A DNA stretch of 64,000 bases from Colletes latitarsis (GCF_051014445.1 NW_027488368.1:22852001-22916000); one strand, 5' to 3'; counted from the first letter of the stretch, positions 13,901 to 28,700 are shown. Notes: a model not told the origin generated them from the sequence alone. Program-made: numbers and translations.

Positions 13901-15339
13901 CATTATCTAAAATATTGATCGAAACCAGGTTCAATTGACTGTTTCAGGGTGGTACCACATTACTACGTGATCCAAACCAGAAAAAACCTAGGATCTGTTC
14001 AACAAGTATGTGAAGAATGCGAAAGTATGAGCCAGATGACGGCAAATCACAGACCTATCCCAGACCCAACTTGCGTTATCCCCTAACATATTGGTCGAGA
14101 CCAGGGTTAGTCGACTGATTCAGTGTGGTACCACTTTACTACGTGATCCACCCAGCAATAACCCAGGATCTGTCGAACAAGTATGTGAAGAATGCGATAG
14201 TATGAGTCTGATGAGTGCAAATCCCAGGCCTAACCTAGACCTAACATGCGTTATCATCTAGAATATTGATCGAAACCAGGTTTAATCGACTGATTCAGTG
14301 TGGTACCTCATTACCACGTGATCCAATCGAGAAAAAGCCCAGCATCTGGCAAACGAGTATACGAAAAATGCAAAAGTATGACCCAGATGATGGCAAATCC
14401 CAGACATATCCCAGACCCAACTTGATTTATCCTCTAAAATATTGGCCGAGACCAGGGTTAGTCGACTGTTTCAGTGTGGTACCACTATACTACGTGATCC
14501 ATACCAGAAATAACCCAGGATCTGTTGTACAAGTATGTGAAGAATGCGATAGTATGGGTCTGATGGGGGCAAATCCTAAGCCTAACCTAGACCGAGCATG
14601 AGTTTTCCCCTAAAATATTGATCGAAACCAGGTTTAATGGGCTGTTTCAGTGTGGTACCACATTACTACGAGATCCAGACCAGTGAAAGCCCAGGATCTG
14701 GCCAACAAGTATGTGAAGAATGCGAAAGTATGAGCCTGATGAGGGCTAATCCCACGCCTAACCTAGACCTAACCTGCGTTATCATCTAAAATATTGATCG
14801 CAACCAGGTTTCATTGACTGTTTCAGTGTGGTACCACATTACTACGTGATCGAAACCAGAAATAACCCAGGATCTGTTCAACACGTATGTGAAGAATGCG
14901 AAAGTATGGGTCTGATGGGGGCAAATCCCAGGCGTAACCTAGACCGAGCATGAGTTATCCTCTAAAATATTGATCGAGACCAGGATTAATCGACTGTTTC
15001 AGTGTGGTACCACATTACTACCTGATCCAAACCAGAAAAAGCCCAGGATCAGGCAAACAAGTATGTGATAAATGCGAAAGTATGAGTCTGATGAGGGCAA
15101 ATCCCAGGCCTAACCTGGACCTAACCTGCGTTATCATCTAAAATATTGATCGAAACCAGGTTTAATCGACTGTTTCAGTGTGGTACCACATTACTACGTG
15201 ATTCAAGCCAGAAAGAACCCAGGATCTGAACAACAAGTGTGTGATAAATGCGAAAGTATGAGTCTGATGAGGGCAAATCCCACGCCTAACCTAGACCTAA
15301 CCTGCGTTATCATCTAAAACATTCATCGAAACCAGGATT
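10973..15339 (+). repeat. Satellite monomers with short local duplications
   Basis: About 25 monomers. The rare variant AATATTCGAAACTTTGAG occurs at 11,021 and again at 11,550, a 529-bp (three-monomer) local duplication. From about 12.2 kb the classes change to GATTCAAGCCAGAAAGAA, CCCAGCATAAGGCAAGCAAG and AAATCCCACGCCTAACC types, which dominate to about 25 kb. A monomer pair near 14,266-14,601 (ending GACCGAGCATGAG) founds the class that recurs at 18.5, 21.3, 23.9, 26.4, 31.0, 32.0, 34.5 and 35.6 kb. No gene seen. Confidence 0.85.
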
Positions 15340-16395
15340 AATTGACTGTTTCAGTGTGGTACCACATTACTACGTGATCCAAACCAGAAAAAGCCCAGCA
15401 TAAGGCAAGCAAGTATGAGAAATATGCGAAAGTATGAGCCTGATGAGGGCAAATCCCACGCCTAACCTAGACCTAACCTGCGTTATCATCTAAAACATTG
15501 ATCGAAACCAGGTTTAGTTGACTGTTTCAGTGTGGTACCACATTACTACGTGATCCAAACCAGAAAAAGCCCAGGATAAGGCAAGCAAGTATGTGAAGAA
15601 TGCGAAAGTATGAGCCTGATGAGGCCAAATCCCACGCCTAACCTAGACCTAACCTGCGTTATCATCTAAAATATTGATCGCAACCAGGTTTCATTGACTG
15701 TTTCAGTGTGGTACCACATTACTACGTGATCGAAACCAGAAATAACCCAGGATCTGTTCAACAAGTATGTGAAGAATGCGAAAGTATGGGTCTGATGGGG
15801 TCAAATCCCAGGCGTAACCTATACCGAGCATGAGTTATCCTCTAAAATATTGATCGAAACCAGGTTTAATGGGCTGTTTCAGTGTGGTACCACATTACTA
15901 CCTGATCCAAACCTGAAAAAACCTAGGATCTGTTCAACAAGTATGTGAAGAATGCGAAAGTATGAGCCATATGAGGGCAAATCCCAGACCTATCCCAGAC
16001 CGAACTTGCGTTATCCTCTAAAATATTGGTCGAGGCCAGGGTTAGTCGACTGTTTCAGTGTGGTACCACTTTACAACGTGATCCAAACCAGCAATAACAC
16101 AGGATCTGTTGAACAAGTATGTGAAGAATGCGATAGTATGAGTCTGATGAGGGCAAATCCCAGGCCTAAACTAGACCTAACCTGCGTTATCATCTAAAAC
16201 ATTGATCGAAACCAGGTTTAATCGACTGTTTCAGTGTGGTGCCACTTTACTACGTGATCCAAACCAGAAATAACCCAGGATCTGTTGAACAAGTATGTGA
16301 AGAATGCGATAGTATGAGTCTGATGAGGGCAAATCCCAGGCCTAAACTAGACCTAACCTGCGTTATCATCTAAAACATTGATCGAAACCTGGTTT
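15340..16395 (+). repeat. 1,056-bp six-monomer HOR, first tandem copy
   Basis: Six monomers repeated at 16,396-17,451 with a constant 1,056-bp offset. The shared order of variants is GCATAAGGCAAGC, GGATAAGGCAAGC, GATCGCAACCAGGTTTCATTG, CCGAGCATGAGTTATCC, AGCCATATGAGGGC, then TTGAACAAGTATGTG. Single-base differences are visible, such as CGAGGCCAGG at about 16,031 versus CGAGACCAGG in the second copy. Confidence 0.88.
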
Positions 16396-17451
16396 AATTG
16401 ACTGTTTCAGTGTGGTACCACATTACTACGTGATCCAAACCAGAAAAAGCCCAGCATAAGGCAAGCAAGTATGAGAAATATGCGAAAGTATGAGCCTGAT
16501 GAGGGCAAATCCCACGCCTAACCTAGACCTAACCTGCGTTATCATCTAAAACATTGATCGAAACCAGGTTTAGTTGACTGTTTCAGTGTGGTACCACATT
16601 ACTACGTGATCCAAACCAGAAAAAGCCCAGGATAAGGCAAGCAAGTATGTGAAGAATGCGAAAGTATGAGCCTGATGAGGCCAAATCCCACGCCTAACCT
16701 AGACCTAACCTGCGTTATCATCTAAAATATTGATCGCAACCAGGTTTCATTGACTGTTTCAGTGTGGTACCACATTACTACGTGATCGAAACCAGAAATA
16801 ACCCAGGATCTGTTCAACAAGTATGTGAAGAATGCGAAAGTATGGGTCTGATGGGGTCAAATCCCAGGCGTAACCTATACCGAGCATGAGTTATCCTCTA
16901 AAATATTGATCGAAACCAGGTTTAATGGGCTGTTTCAGTGTAGTACCACATTACTACCTGATCCAAACCAGAAAAAACCTAGGATCTGTTCAACAAGTAT
17001 GTGAAGAATGCGAAAGTATGAGCCATATGAGGGCAAATCCCAGACCTATCCCAGACCGAACTTGCGTTATCCTCTAAAATATTGGTCGAGACCAGGGTTA
17101 GTCGACTGTTTCAGTGTGGTACCACTTTACAACGTGATCCAAACCAGCAATAACACAGGATCTGTTGAACAAGTATGTGAAGAATGCGATAGTATGAGTC
17201 TGATGAGGGCAAATCCCAGGCCTAAACTAGACCTAACCTGCGTTATCATCTAAAACATTGATCGAAACCAGGTTTAATCGACTGTTTCAGTGTGGTGCCA
17301 CTTTACTACGTGATCCAAACCAGAAATAACCCAGGATCTGTTGAACAAGTATGTGAAGAATGCGATAGTATGAGTCTGATGAGGGCAAATCCCAGGCCTA
17401 AACTAGACCTAACCTGCGTTATCATCTAAAACATTGATCGAAACCAGGTTT
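16396..17451 (+). repeat. 1,056-bp six-monomer HOR, second tandem copy
   Basis: Tandem duplicate of 15,340-16,395. Similarity at this offset continues to about 17,547, where the copy switches from a GAGCCTGATGAGGG monomer to a GAACCAGATGATGG monomer that begins the next HOR family. Confidence 0.88.
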
Positions 17452-20124
17452 AATTGACTGTTTCAGTGTGGTACCACATTACTACGTGATCCAAACCAGA
17501 AAAAGCCCAGCATAAGGCAAGCAAGTATGAGAAATATGCGAAAGTATGAACCAGATGATGGCAAATCCCAGACCTATCCCAGACCCAACTTGCGTTATCC
17601 TCTAAAATAGTGGTCGAGACCAGGGTTAGTCGACTGTTTCAGTGTGGTACCACTATACTACGTGATCCAAACCAGAAATAACCCAGGATCTGTTGAACAA
17701 GTATGTGAAGAATGCGATAGTATGGGTCTCATGGGGGCAAATCCCAAGCCTAACCTAGACCGAGCATGAGTTTTCCACTAAACTATTGATCGAAACCAGG
17801 TTTAATGTACTGTTTCAGTGTGGTACCACATTACTACGTGATCCAAACCAGGAAAAACCCAGGATCTTTTCAATAAGTATGTGAAGAATGCGAAAGTATG
17901 AGATAGATGGTGGCAAATCCTAGACCTAACCCAGACCAAACATGCGTTATCATCTAAAATATTGATCGAACCCAGGTTTCATGGACTGTTTCAGTGTGAT
18001 ACCACATTACTACGTGATCCAAACCAGAAATACCCAGGATCTGTTAAACAAGTATGTGAAGAATGCGATAGTATGAATCTGATGTGGGCAAATCCCAGGC
18101 CTAACCCAGACCTAACCTACGTCATTATCTAAAATATTGATCGAAACCAGGTTCAATTGACTGTTTCAGTGTGGTACCACATTACTACGTGATCCAAACC
18201 AGAAAAAACCTAGGATCTGTTCAACAAGTATGTGAAGAATGCGAAAGTATGAGCCAGATGACGGCAAATCACAGACCTATCCCAGACCCAACTTGCGTTA
18301 TCCCCTAAAATATTGGTCGAGACCAGGGTTAGTCGACTGTTTCAGTGTGGTACCACTTTACTACGTGATTCAAACCAGCAATAACCCAGGATCTGTTGAA
18401 CAAGTATGTGAAGAATGCGATAGTATGAGTCTGATGAGTGCAAATCCCAGGCCTAACCTAGACCTAACATGCGTTATCATCTAGAATATTGATCGAAACC
18501 AGGTTTAATCGACTGATTCAGTGTGGTACCACATTACCACGTGATCCAATCGAGAAAAAGCCCAGGATCTGGCCAACGAGTATGCGAAAAATGCAAAAGT
18601 ATGACCCAGATGATGGCAAATCCCAGACCTATCCCAGACCCAACTTGATTTATCCTCTAAAATATTGGCCGAGACCAGGGTTAGTCGACTGTTTCAGTGT
18701 GGTACCACTATACTACGTGATCCAAACCAGAAATAACCCAGGATCTGTTGTACAAGTATGTGAAGAATGCGATAGTATGGGTCTGATGGGGGCAAATCCC
18801 AAGCCTAACCTAGACCGAGCATGAATTTTCCTCTAAAATATTGATCGAAACCAGGTTTAATGGGCTGTTTCAGTGTGGTACCACATTACTACGAGATCCA
18901 GACCAGTGAAAGCCCACGATCTGGCCAACAAGTATGTGAAGAATGCGAAAGTATGAGCCTGATGAGGGCAAATCCCACGCCTAACCTAGACCTAACCTGC
19001 GTTATCATCTAAAATATTGATCGCAACCAGGTTTCATTGACTGTTTCAGTGTGGTACCACATTACTACGTGATCGAAACCAGAAATAACCCAGGATCTGT
19101 TCAACACGTATGTGAAGAATGCGAAAGTATGGGTCTGATGGGGGCAAATCCCAGGCGTAACCTAGACCGAGCATGAGTTATCCTCTAAAATATTGATCGA
19201 GACCAGGATTAATCGACTGTTTCAGTGTGGTACCACATTACTACCTGATCCAAACCAGAAAAAGCCCAGGATCAGGCAAACAAGTATGTGATAAATGCGA
19301 AAGTATGAGTCTGATGAGGGCAAATCCCACGCCTAACCTAGACCTAACCTGCGTTATCATCTAAAACATTGATCGAAACCAGGTTTAATTGACTGTTTCA
19401 GTGTGGTACCACATTACTACGTGATCCAAACCAGAGAAAGCCCAGCATAAGGCAAGCAAGTATGAGAAATATGCGAAAGTATGAGCCTGATGAGGGCAAA
19501 TCCCTCGCCTAACCTAGACCTGACCTGCGTTATCATCTAAAACATTCATCGAAACCAGGTTTAGTTGACTGTTTCAGTGTGGTACCACATTACTACGTGA
19601 TCCAAACCAGAAAAAGCCCAGGATAAGGCAAGCAAGTATGTGAAGAATGCGAAAGTATGAGCCTGATGAGGACAAATCCCACGCCTAACCTAGACCTAAC
19701 CTGCGTTATCATCTAAAATATTGATCGCAACCAGGTTTCATTGACTGTTTCAGTGTGGTACCACATTACTACGTGATCGAAACCAGAAATAACCCAGGAT
19801 CTGTTCAACAAGTATGTGAAGAATGCGAAAGGATGGGTCTGATGGAGGCAAATCCCAGGCGTAACCTAGACCGAGCATGAGTTATCCTCTAAAATATTGA
19901 TCGAAACCAGGTTTAATGGGCTGTTTCAGTGTGGTACCACATTACAACGAGATCCAGACCAGTGAAAGCCCAGGACCTGGCCGACAAGTATGTGAGAAAT
20001 GCGAAGATATGGGCCTGATGAGGGCAGATCCGACACCTATCCCAGACCTAACTTGCGTTATCCTCTAAAATATTGATCGAGACCAGGATTAATCGACTGT
20101 TTCAGTGTGGTACCACATTACTAC
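17310..20124 (+). repeat. 16-monomer HOR, first of three tandem copies (2,815 bp)
   Basis: First of three adjacent copies of one HOR. Anchors such as GAGTTTTCCACTAAACTATT occur at 17,768, 20,583 and 23,222, giving offsets of 2,815 and 2,639 bp. The unit boundary I give is arbitrary in phase. Compared with the third copy, this one lacks the monomer containing GATTCAAGCCAGAAGGAACC. Confidence 0.9.
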
Positions 20125-22763
20125 GTGATCCAAACCAGAAATAACCCAGGATCTGTTGAACAAGTATGTGAAGAATGCGATAGTATGAGTCTGATGAGGG
20201 CAAATCCCAGGCCTAAACTAGACCTAACCTGCGTTATCATCTAAAACATTGATCGAAACCAGGTTTAATTGACTGTTTCAGTGTGGTACCACATTACTAC
20301 GTGATCGAAACCAGAAAAAGCCCAGCATAAGGCAAGCAAGTATGAGAAATATGCGAAAGTATGAACCAGATGATGGCAAATCCCAGACCTATCCCAGACC
20401 CAACTTGCGTTATCCTCTAAAATAGTGGTCGAGACCAGGGTTAGTCGACTGTTTCAGTGTGGTACCACTATACTACGTGATCCAAACCAGAAATAACCCA
20501 GGATCTGTTGAACAAGTATGTGAAGAATGCGATAGTATGGGTCTGATGGGGGCAAATCCCAAACCTAACCTAGACCGAGCATGAGTTTTCCACTAAACTA
20601 TTGATCGAAACCAGGTTTAATGTACTGTTTCAGTGTGGTACCACATTACTACGTGATCCAAACCAGGAAAAACCCAGGATCTTTTCAATAAGTATGTGAA
20701 GAATGCGAAAGTATGAGATAGATGGTGGCAAATCCTAGACCTAACCCAGACCAAAAATGCGTTATCATCTAAAATATTGATCGAACCCAGGTTTCATGGA
20801 CTGTTTCAGTGTGATACCACATTACTACGTGATCCAAACCAGAAATACCCAGGATCTGTTAAACAAGTATGTGAAGAATGCGATAGTATGAATCTGATGT
20901 GGGCAAATCCCAGGCCTAACCCAGACCTAACCTGCGTCATTATCTAAAATATTGATCGAAACCAGGTTCAATTGACTGTTTCAGTGTGGTACCACATTAC
21001 TACGTGATCCAAACCAGAAAAAACCTAGGATCTGTTCAACAAGTATGTGAAGAATGCGAAAGTATGAGCCAGATGACGGCAAATCACAGACCTATCCCAG
21101 ACCCAACTTGCGTTATCCCCTAAAATATTGGTCGAGACCAGGGTTAGTCGACTGTTTCAGTGTGGTACCACTTTACTACGTGATTCAAACCAGCAATAAC
21201 CCAGGATCTGTTGAACAAGTATGTGAAGAATGCGATAGTATGAGTCTGATGAGTGCAAATCCCAGGCCTAACCTAGACCTAACATGCGTTATCATCTAGA
21301 ATATTGATCGAAACCAGGTTTAATCGACTGATTCAGTGTGGTACCACATTACCACGTGATCCAATCGAGAAAAAGCCCAGGATCTGGCCAACGAGTATGC
21401 GAAAAATGCAAAAGTATGACCCAGATGATGGCAAATCCCAGACCTATCCCAGACCCAACTTGATTTATCCTCTAAAATATTGGCCGAGACCAGGGTTAGT
21501 CGACTGTTTCAGTGTGGTACCACTATACTACGTGATCCAAACCAGAAATAACCCAGGATCTGTTGTACAAGTATGTGAAGAATGCGATAGTATGGGTCTG
21601 ATTGGGGCAAATCCCAAGCCTAACCTAGACCGAGCATGAATTTTCCTCTAAAATATTGATCGAAACCAGGTTTAATGGGCTGTTTCAGTGTGGTACCACA
21701 TTACTACGAGATCCAGACCAGTGAAAGCCCAGGATCTGGCCAACAAGTATGTGAAGAATGCGAAAGTATGAGCCTGATGAGGGCAAATCCCACGCCTAAC
21801 CTAGACCTAACCTGCGTTATCATCTAAAATATTGATCGCAACCAGGTTTCATTGACTGTTTCAGTGTGGTACCACATTACTACGTGATCGAAACCAGAAA
21901 TAACCCAGGATCTGTTCAACACGTATGTGAAGAATGCGAAAGTATGGGTCTGATGGGGGCAAATCCCAGGCGTAACCTAGACCGAGCATGAGTTATCCTC
22001 TAAAATATTGATCGAGACCAGGATTAATCGACTGTTTCAGTGTGGTACCACATTACTACCTGATCCAAACCAGAAAAAGCCCAGGATCAGGCAAACAAGT
22101 ATGTGATAAATGCGAAAGTATGAGTCTGATGAGAGCAAATCCCAGGCCTAACCTAGACCTAACCTGCGTTATCATCTAAAATATTGATCGAAACCAGGTT
22201 TAATCGACTGTTTCAGTGTGGTACCACATTACTACGTGATTCAAGCCAGAAGGAACCCAGGATCTGAACAACAAGTATGTGATAAATGCGAAAGTATGAG
22301 TCTGATGAGGGCAAATCCCACGCCTAACCTAGACCTAACCTGCGTTATCATCTAAAATATTGATCGCAACCAGGTTTCATTGACTGTTTCAGTGTGGTAC
22401 CACATTACTACGTGATCGAAACCAGAAATAACCCAGGATCTGTTCAACAAGTATGTGAAGAATGCGAAAGGATGGGTCTGATGGAGGCAAATCCCAGGCG
22501 TAACCTAGACCGAGCATGAGTTATCCTCTAAAATATTGATCGAAACCAGGTTTAATGGGCTGTTTCAGTGTGGTACCACATTACAACGAGATCCAGACCA
22601 GTGAAAGCCCAGGACCTGGCCGACAAGTATGTGAGAAATGCGAAGATATGGGCCTGATGAGGGCAGATCCGACACCTATCCCAGACCTAACTTGCGTTAT
22701 CCTCTAAAATATTGATCGAGACCAGGATTAATCGACTGTTTCAGTGTGGTACCACATTACTAC
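20125..22763 (+). repeat. 15-monomer HOR, second of three tandem copies (2,639 bp)
   Basis: Second copy. It keeps the GATTCAAGCCAGAAGGAACC monomer near 22,240 but lacks two adjacent monomers, the CAGCATAAGGCAAGC and GGATAAGGCAAGC types, present in copies 1 and 3. The missing DNA is in whole-monomer steps, as expected for unequal exchange in register. Confidence 0.9.
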
Positions 22764-25754
22764 GTGATCCAAACCAGAAATAACCCAGGATCTGTTGAAC
22801 AAGTATGTGAAGAATGCGATAGTATGAGTCTGATGAGGGCAAATCCCAGGCCTAAACTAGACCTAACCTGCGTTATCATCTAAAACATTGATCGAAACCA
22901 GGTTTAATTGACTGTTTCAGTGTGGTACCACATTACTACGTGATCGAAACCAGAAAAAGCCCAGCATAAGGCAAGCAAGTATGAGAAATATGCGAAAGTA
23001 TGAACCAGATGATGGCAAATCCCAGACCTATCCCAGACCCAACTTGCGTTATCCTCTAAAATAGTGGTCGAGACCAGGGTTAGTCGACTGTTTCAGTGTG
23101 GTACCACTATACTACGTGATCCAAACCAGAAATAACCCAGGATCTGTTGAACAAGTATGTGAAGAATGCGATAGTATGGGTCTGATGGGGGCAAATCCCA
23201 AGCCTAACCTAGACCGAGCATGAGTTTTCCACTAAACTATTGATCGAAACCAGGTTTAATGTACTGTTTCAGTGTGGTACCACATTACTACGTGATCCAA
23301 ACCAGGAAAAACCCAGGATCTTTTCAATAAGTATGTGAAGAATGCGAAAGTATGAGATAGATGGTGGCAAATCCTAGACCTAACCCAGACCAAAAATGCG
23401 TTATCATCTAAAATATTGATCGAACCCAGGTTTCATGGACTGTTTCAGTGTGATACCACATTACTACGTGATCCAAACCAGAAATACCCAGGATCTGTTA
23501 AACAAGTATGTGAAGAATGCGATAGTATGAATCTGATGTGGGCAAATCCCAGGCCTAACCCAGACCTAACCTGCGTCATTATCTAAAATATTGATCGAAA
23601 CCAGGTTCAATTGACTGTTTCAGTGTGGTACCACATTACTACGTGATCCAAACCAGAAAAAACCTAGGATCTGTTCAACAAGTATGTGAAGAATGCGAAA
23701 GTATGAGCCAGATGACGGCAAATCACAGACCTATCCCAGACCCAACTTGCGTTATCCCCTAAAATATTGGTCGAGACCAGGGTTAGTCGACTGTTTCAGT
23801 GTGGTACCACTTTACTACGTGATTCAAACCAGCAATAACCCAGGATCTGTTGAACAAGTATGTGAAGAATGCGATAGTATGAGTCTGATGAGTGCAAATC
23901 CCAGGCCTAACCTAGACCTAACATGCGTTATCATCTAGAATATTGATCGAAACCAGGTTTAATCGACTGATTCAGTGTGGTACCACATTACCACGTGATC
24001 CAATCGAGAAAAAGCCCAGGATCTGGCCAACGAGTATGCGAAAAATGCAAAAGTATGACCCAGATGATGGCAAATCCCAGACCTATCCCAGACCCAACTT
24101 GATTTATCCTCTAAAATATTGGCCGAGACCAGGGTTAGTCGACTGTTTCAGTGTGGTACCACTATACTACGTGATCCAAACCAGAAATAACCCAGGATCT
24201 GTTGTACAAGTATGTGAAGAATGCGATAGTATGGGTCTGATTGGGGCAAATCCCAAGCCTAACCTAGACCGAGCATGAATTTTCCTCTAAAATATTGATC
24301 GAAACCAGGTTTAATGGGCTGTTTCAGTGTGGTACCACATTACTACGAGATCCAGACCAGTGAAAGCCCAGGATCTGGCCAACAAGTATGTGAAGAATGC
24401 GAAAGTATGAGCCTGATGAGGGCAAATCCCACGCCTAACCTAGACCTAACCTGCGTTATCATCTAAAATATTGATCGCAACCAGGTTTCATTGACTGTTT
24501 CAGTGTGGTACCACATTACTACGTGATCGAAACCAGAAATAACCCAGGATCTGTTCAACACGTATGTGAAGAATGCGAAAGTATGGGTCTGATGGGGGCA
24601 AATCCCAGGCGTAACCTAGACCGAGCATGAGTTATCCTCTAAAATATTGATCGAGACCAGGATTAATCGACTGTTTCAGTGTGGTACCACATTACTACCT
24701 GATCCAAACCAGAAAAAGCCCAGGATCAGGCAAACAAGTATGTGATAAATGCGAAAGTATGAGTCTGATGAGAGCAAATCCCAGGCCTAACCTAGACCTA
24801 ACCTGCGTTATCATCTAAAATATTGATCGAAACCAGGTTTAATCGACTGTTTCAGTGTGGTACCACATTACTACGTGATTCAAGCCAGAAGGAACCCAGG
24901 ATCTGAACAACAAGTATGTGATAAATGCGAAAGTATGAGTCTGATGAGGGCAAATCCCACGCCTAACCTAGACCTAACCTGCGTTATCATCTAAAACATT
25001 GATCGAAACCAGGTTTAATTGACTGTTTCAGTGTGGTACCACATTACTACGTGATCCAAACCAGAGAAAGCCCAGCATAAGGCAAGCAAGTATGAGAAAT
25101 ATGCGAAAGTATGAGCCTGATGAGGGCAAATCCCTCGCCTAACCTAGACCTGACCTGCGTTATCATCTAAAACATTCATCGAAACCAGGTTTAGTTGACT
25201 GTTTCAGTGTGGTACCACATTACTACGTGATCCAAACCAGAAAAAGCCCAGGATAAGGCAAGCAAGTATGTGAAGAATGCGAAAGTATGAGCCTGATGAG
25301 GACAAATCCCACGCCTAACCTAGACCTAACCTGCGTTATCATCTAAAATATTGATCGCAACCAGGTTTCATTGACTGTTGCAGTGTGGTACCACATTACT
25401 ACGTGATCGAAACCAGAAATAACCCAGGATCTGTTCAACAAGTATGTGAAGAATGCGAAAGTATGGGTCTGATGGAGGCAAATCCCAGGCGTAACCTAGA
25501 CCGAGCATGAGTTATCCTCTAAAATATTGATCGAAACCAGGTTTAATGGGCTGTTTCAGTGTGGTACCACATTACTACGAGATCCAGACCAGTGAAAGCC
25601 CAGGACCTGGCCGACAAGTATGTGAGAAATGCGAAGATATGGGCCTGATGAGGGCAGATCCGACACCTATCCCAGACCTAACTTGCGTTATCCTCTAAAA
25701 TATTGATCGAGACCAGGATTAATCGACTGTTTCAGTGTGGTACCACATTACTAC
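22764..25754 (+). repeat. 17-monomer HOR, third of three tandem copies (about 2,991 bp)
   Basis: Third and fullest copy, with both the GATTCAAGCC monomer (near 24,879) and the two GGCAAGC monomers (25,081 and 25,257). The match to copies 1 and 2 ends near 25,754, where the sequence turns into a CTACCTGATCCAAACCTG monomer. Single-base differences mark individual copies, for example TGTTGCAGTG near 25,377 in place of TGTTTCAGTG. Confidence 0.88.
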
Positions 25755-28700
25755 CTGATCCAAACCTGAAAAAACCTAGGATCTGTTCAACAAGTATGTG
25801 GAGAATGCGAAAGTATGAGCCATATGATGGCAAATCCCAGACCTATCCCAGACCGAACTTGCGTTATCCTCTAAAATATTGGTCGAGACCAGGGATAGTC
25901 GACTGTTTCAGTGTGGTACCACATTACAACGTGATCCAAACCAGCAATAACCCAGGATCTGATCAACAAGTATGTGAAGAATGCGAAAGTATGGGTCTGA
26001 TGAGGGCAAATCCCAGGCCTAACCTAGACCTAACCTGCGTTATCATCTAAAATATTGGTCGAAACCAGGTTCAATTGACTGTTTCAGTGTGGTACCACAT
26101 TACTACGTGATCCAAACCAGAAAAAACCTAGGATCTGTACAACAAGTATGTGAAGAATGCGAAAGTATGAGCCAGATGACGGCAAATCACAGACCTATCC
26201 CAGACCCAACTTGCGTTATCCCCTAAAATATTGGTCGAGACCAGGGTTAGTCGACTGTTTCAGTGTGGTACCACTTTACTACGTGATCCAAACCAGCAAT
26301 AACCCAGGATCTGTTGAACAAGTATGTGAAGAATGCGATAGTATGAGTCTGATGAGTGCAAATCCCAGGCCTAACCTAGACCTAACATGCGTTATCATCT
26401 AGAATATTGATCGAAACCAGGTTTAATCGACTGATTCAGTGTGGTACCACATTACCACGTGATCCAATCGAGAAAAAGCCCAGGATCTGGCCAACGAGTA
26501 TGCGAAAAATGCAAAAGTATGACCCAGATGATGGCAAATCCCAGACCTATCCCAGACCCAACTTGGTTTATCCTCTAAAATATTGGCCGAGACCAGGGTT
26601 AGTCGACTGTTTCAGTGTGGTACCACTATACCACGTGATCCAAACCAGAAATAACCCAGGATCTGTTGTACAAGTATGTGAAGAATGCGATAGTAAGGGT
26701 CTGATGGGGGCAAATCCCAAGCCTAACCTAGACCGAGCATGAGTTTTCCTCTAAAATATTGATCGATACCAGGTTTAATGTACTGCTTCAGTGTGGTACC
26801 ACATTACTACGTGATCCAAACCAGGAAAAGCCCAGGATCTGTTCAACAAGTATGTGAAGAATGCGAAGTATGAGACAGATGGTGGCAAATCCTAGACCTA
26901 ACCCAGACCTAACATGCGTTACCATCTAAAATATTGATCGAAACCAGGTTTCATGGACTGTTTCAGTGTGATACCACATTACTACGTGATCCATACCAGA
27001 AATACCCAGGATCTGTTCAACAAGTATGTGAAGAATGCGAAAGTATGAGCCAGATGAGGGCAAATCCCACGCCTAACCTAGACCTAACCTGCGTTATCAT
27101 CTAAAATATTGATCGAAACCAGGTTTAATTGACTGTTTCAGTGTGGTACCACATTACTACGTGATCCAAACCGGAAAAAACCTAGGATCTGTTCAACAAG
27201 TATGTGAAGAATGCGAAAGTATGAGCCAGATGACGGCAAATCACAGACCTATCCCAGACCCAACTTGCGTTATCCCCTAAAATATTGGTCGAGACCAGGG
27301 TTAGTCGTCTGTTTCAGTGTGGTACCACTATACTACGTGATCCAAACCAGAAATAACCCAGGATCTGTTGAACAAGTATGTGAAGAATGCGATAGTATGG
27401 GTCTGATGGGGGCAAATCCCAAGCCTAACCAAGACCGAGCATGAGTTTTCCTCTAAACTATTGATCGAAACCAGGTTTAATGTACTGTTTCAGTGTGGTA
27501 CCACATTACTACGTGATCCAAACCAGGAAAAGCCCGGGATCTGTTCAACAAGTATGTGAAGAATGCGATAGTATGAGACAGATGGTGGCAAATCCTAGAC
27601 CTAACCCAGACCAAACATGCGTTATCATCTAAAATATTGATCGAACCCAGGTTTCATGGACTGTTTCAGTGTGATACCACATTACTACGAGATCCAAACC
27701 AGAAATAACCCAGGATCTGTTGAACAAGTATGTGAAGAATGCGAAGTATGAGACAGATGGTGGCAAATCCTAGACCTAACCCAGACCTAACATGCGTTAT
27801 CATCTAAAATATTGATCGAAACCAGGTTTCATGGACTGTTTCAGTGTGATACCACATTACTACGTGATCCAAACCAGAAATAACCCAGGATCTGTTGAAC
27901 AAGTATGTGAAGAATGCGATAGTATGAGTCTGATGAGGGCAAATCCCAGGCCTATCCCAGACCTAACTTGCGTTATCCCCTAAAATATTGGTCGAGACCA
28001 GGGTTAGTCGACTGTTTCAGTGTGGTACCACATTACTACGTGATCCAAACCAGGAAAAACCCAGGATCTGTTCAACAAGTATGTGAAGAATGCGATAGTA
28101 TGAGACAGATGGTGGCAAATCCTAGACCTAACCCAGACCAAACATGCGTTATCATCTAAAATATTGATCGAACCCAGGTTTCATGGACTGTTTCAGTGTG
28201 ATACCACATTACTACGTGATCCAAACCAGAACAAACCCAGGATCTGTTCAACAAGTATGTGAAGAATGCGATAGTATGAGTCTGATGAGGGCAAATCCCA
28301 GGCCTAAACTACACCTAACATGCGTTATCATCTAGAACATTGATCGAAACCAGGTTTAATCGACTGATTCAGTGTAGTACCACATTACCACGTGATCCAA
28401 ACGAGAAAAAGCCCAGGATCTGGCCAACGAGTATGCGAAAAATGCAAAAGTATGAACCAGATGATGGCAAATCCCAGACCTATCCCAGACCCAACTTGCG
28501 TTATCCTCTAAAATATTGGTCGAGACCAGGGTTAGTCGACTGTTTCAGTGTGGTACCACTATACTACGTGATCCAAACCAGAAATAACCCAGGATCTGTT
28601 GAACAAGTATGTGAAGAATGCGATAGTATGGGTCTGATGGGGGCAAATCCCAAGCCTAACCAAGACCGAGCATGAGTTTTCCTCTAAACTATTGATCGAA

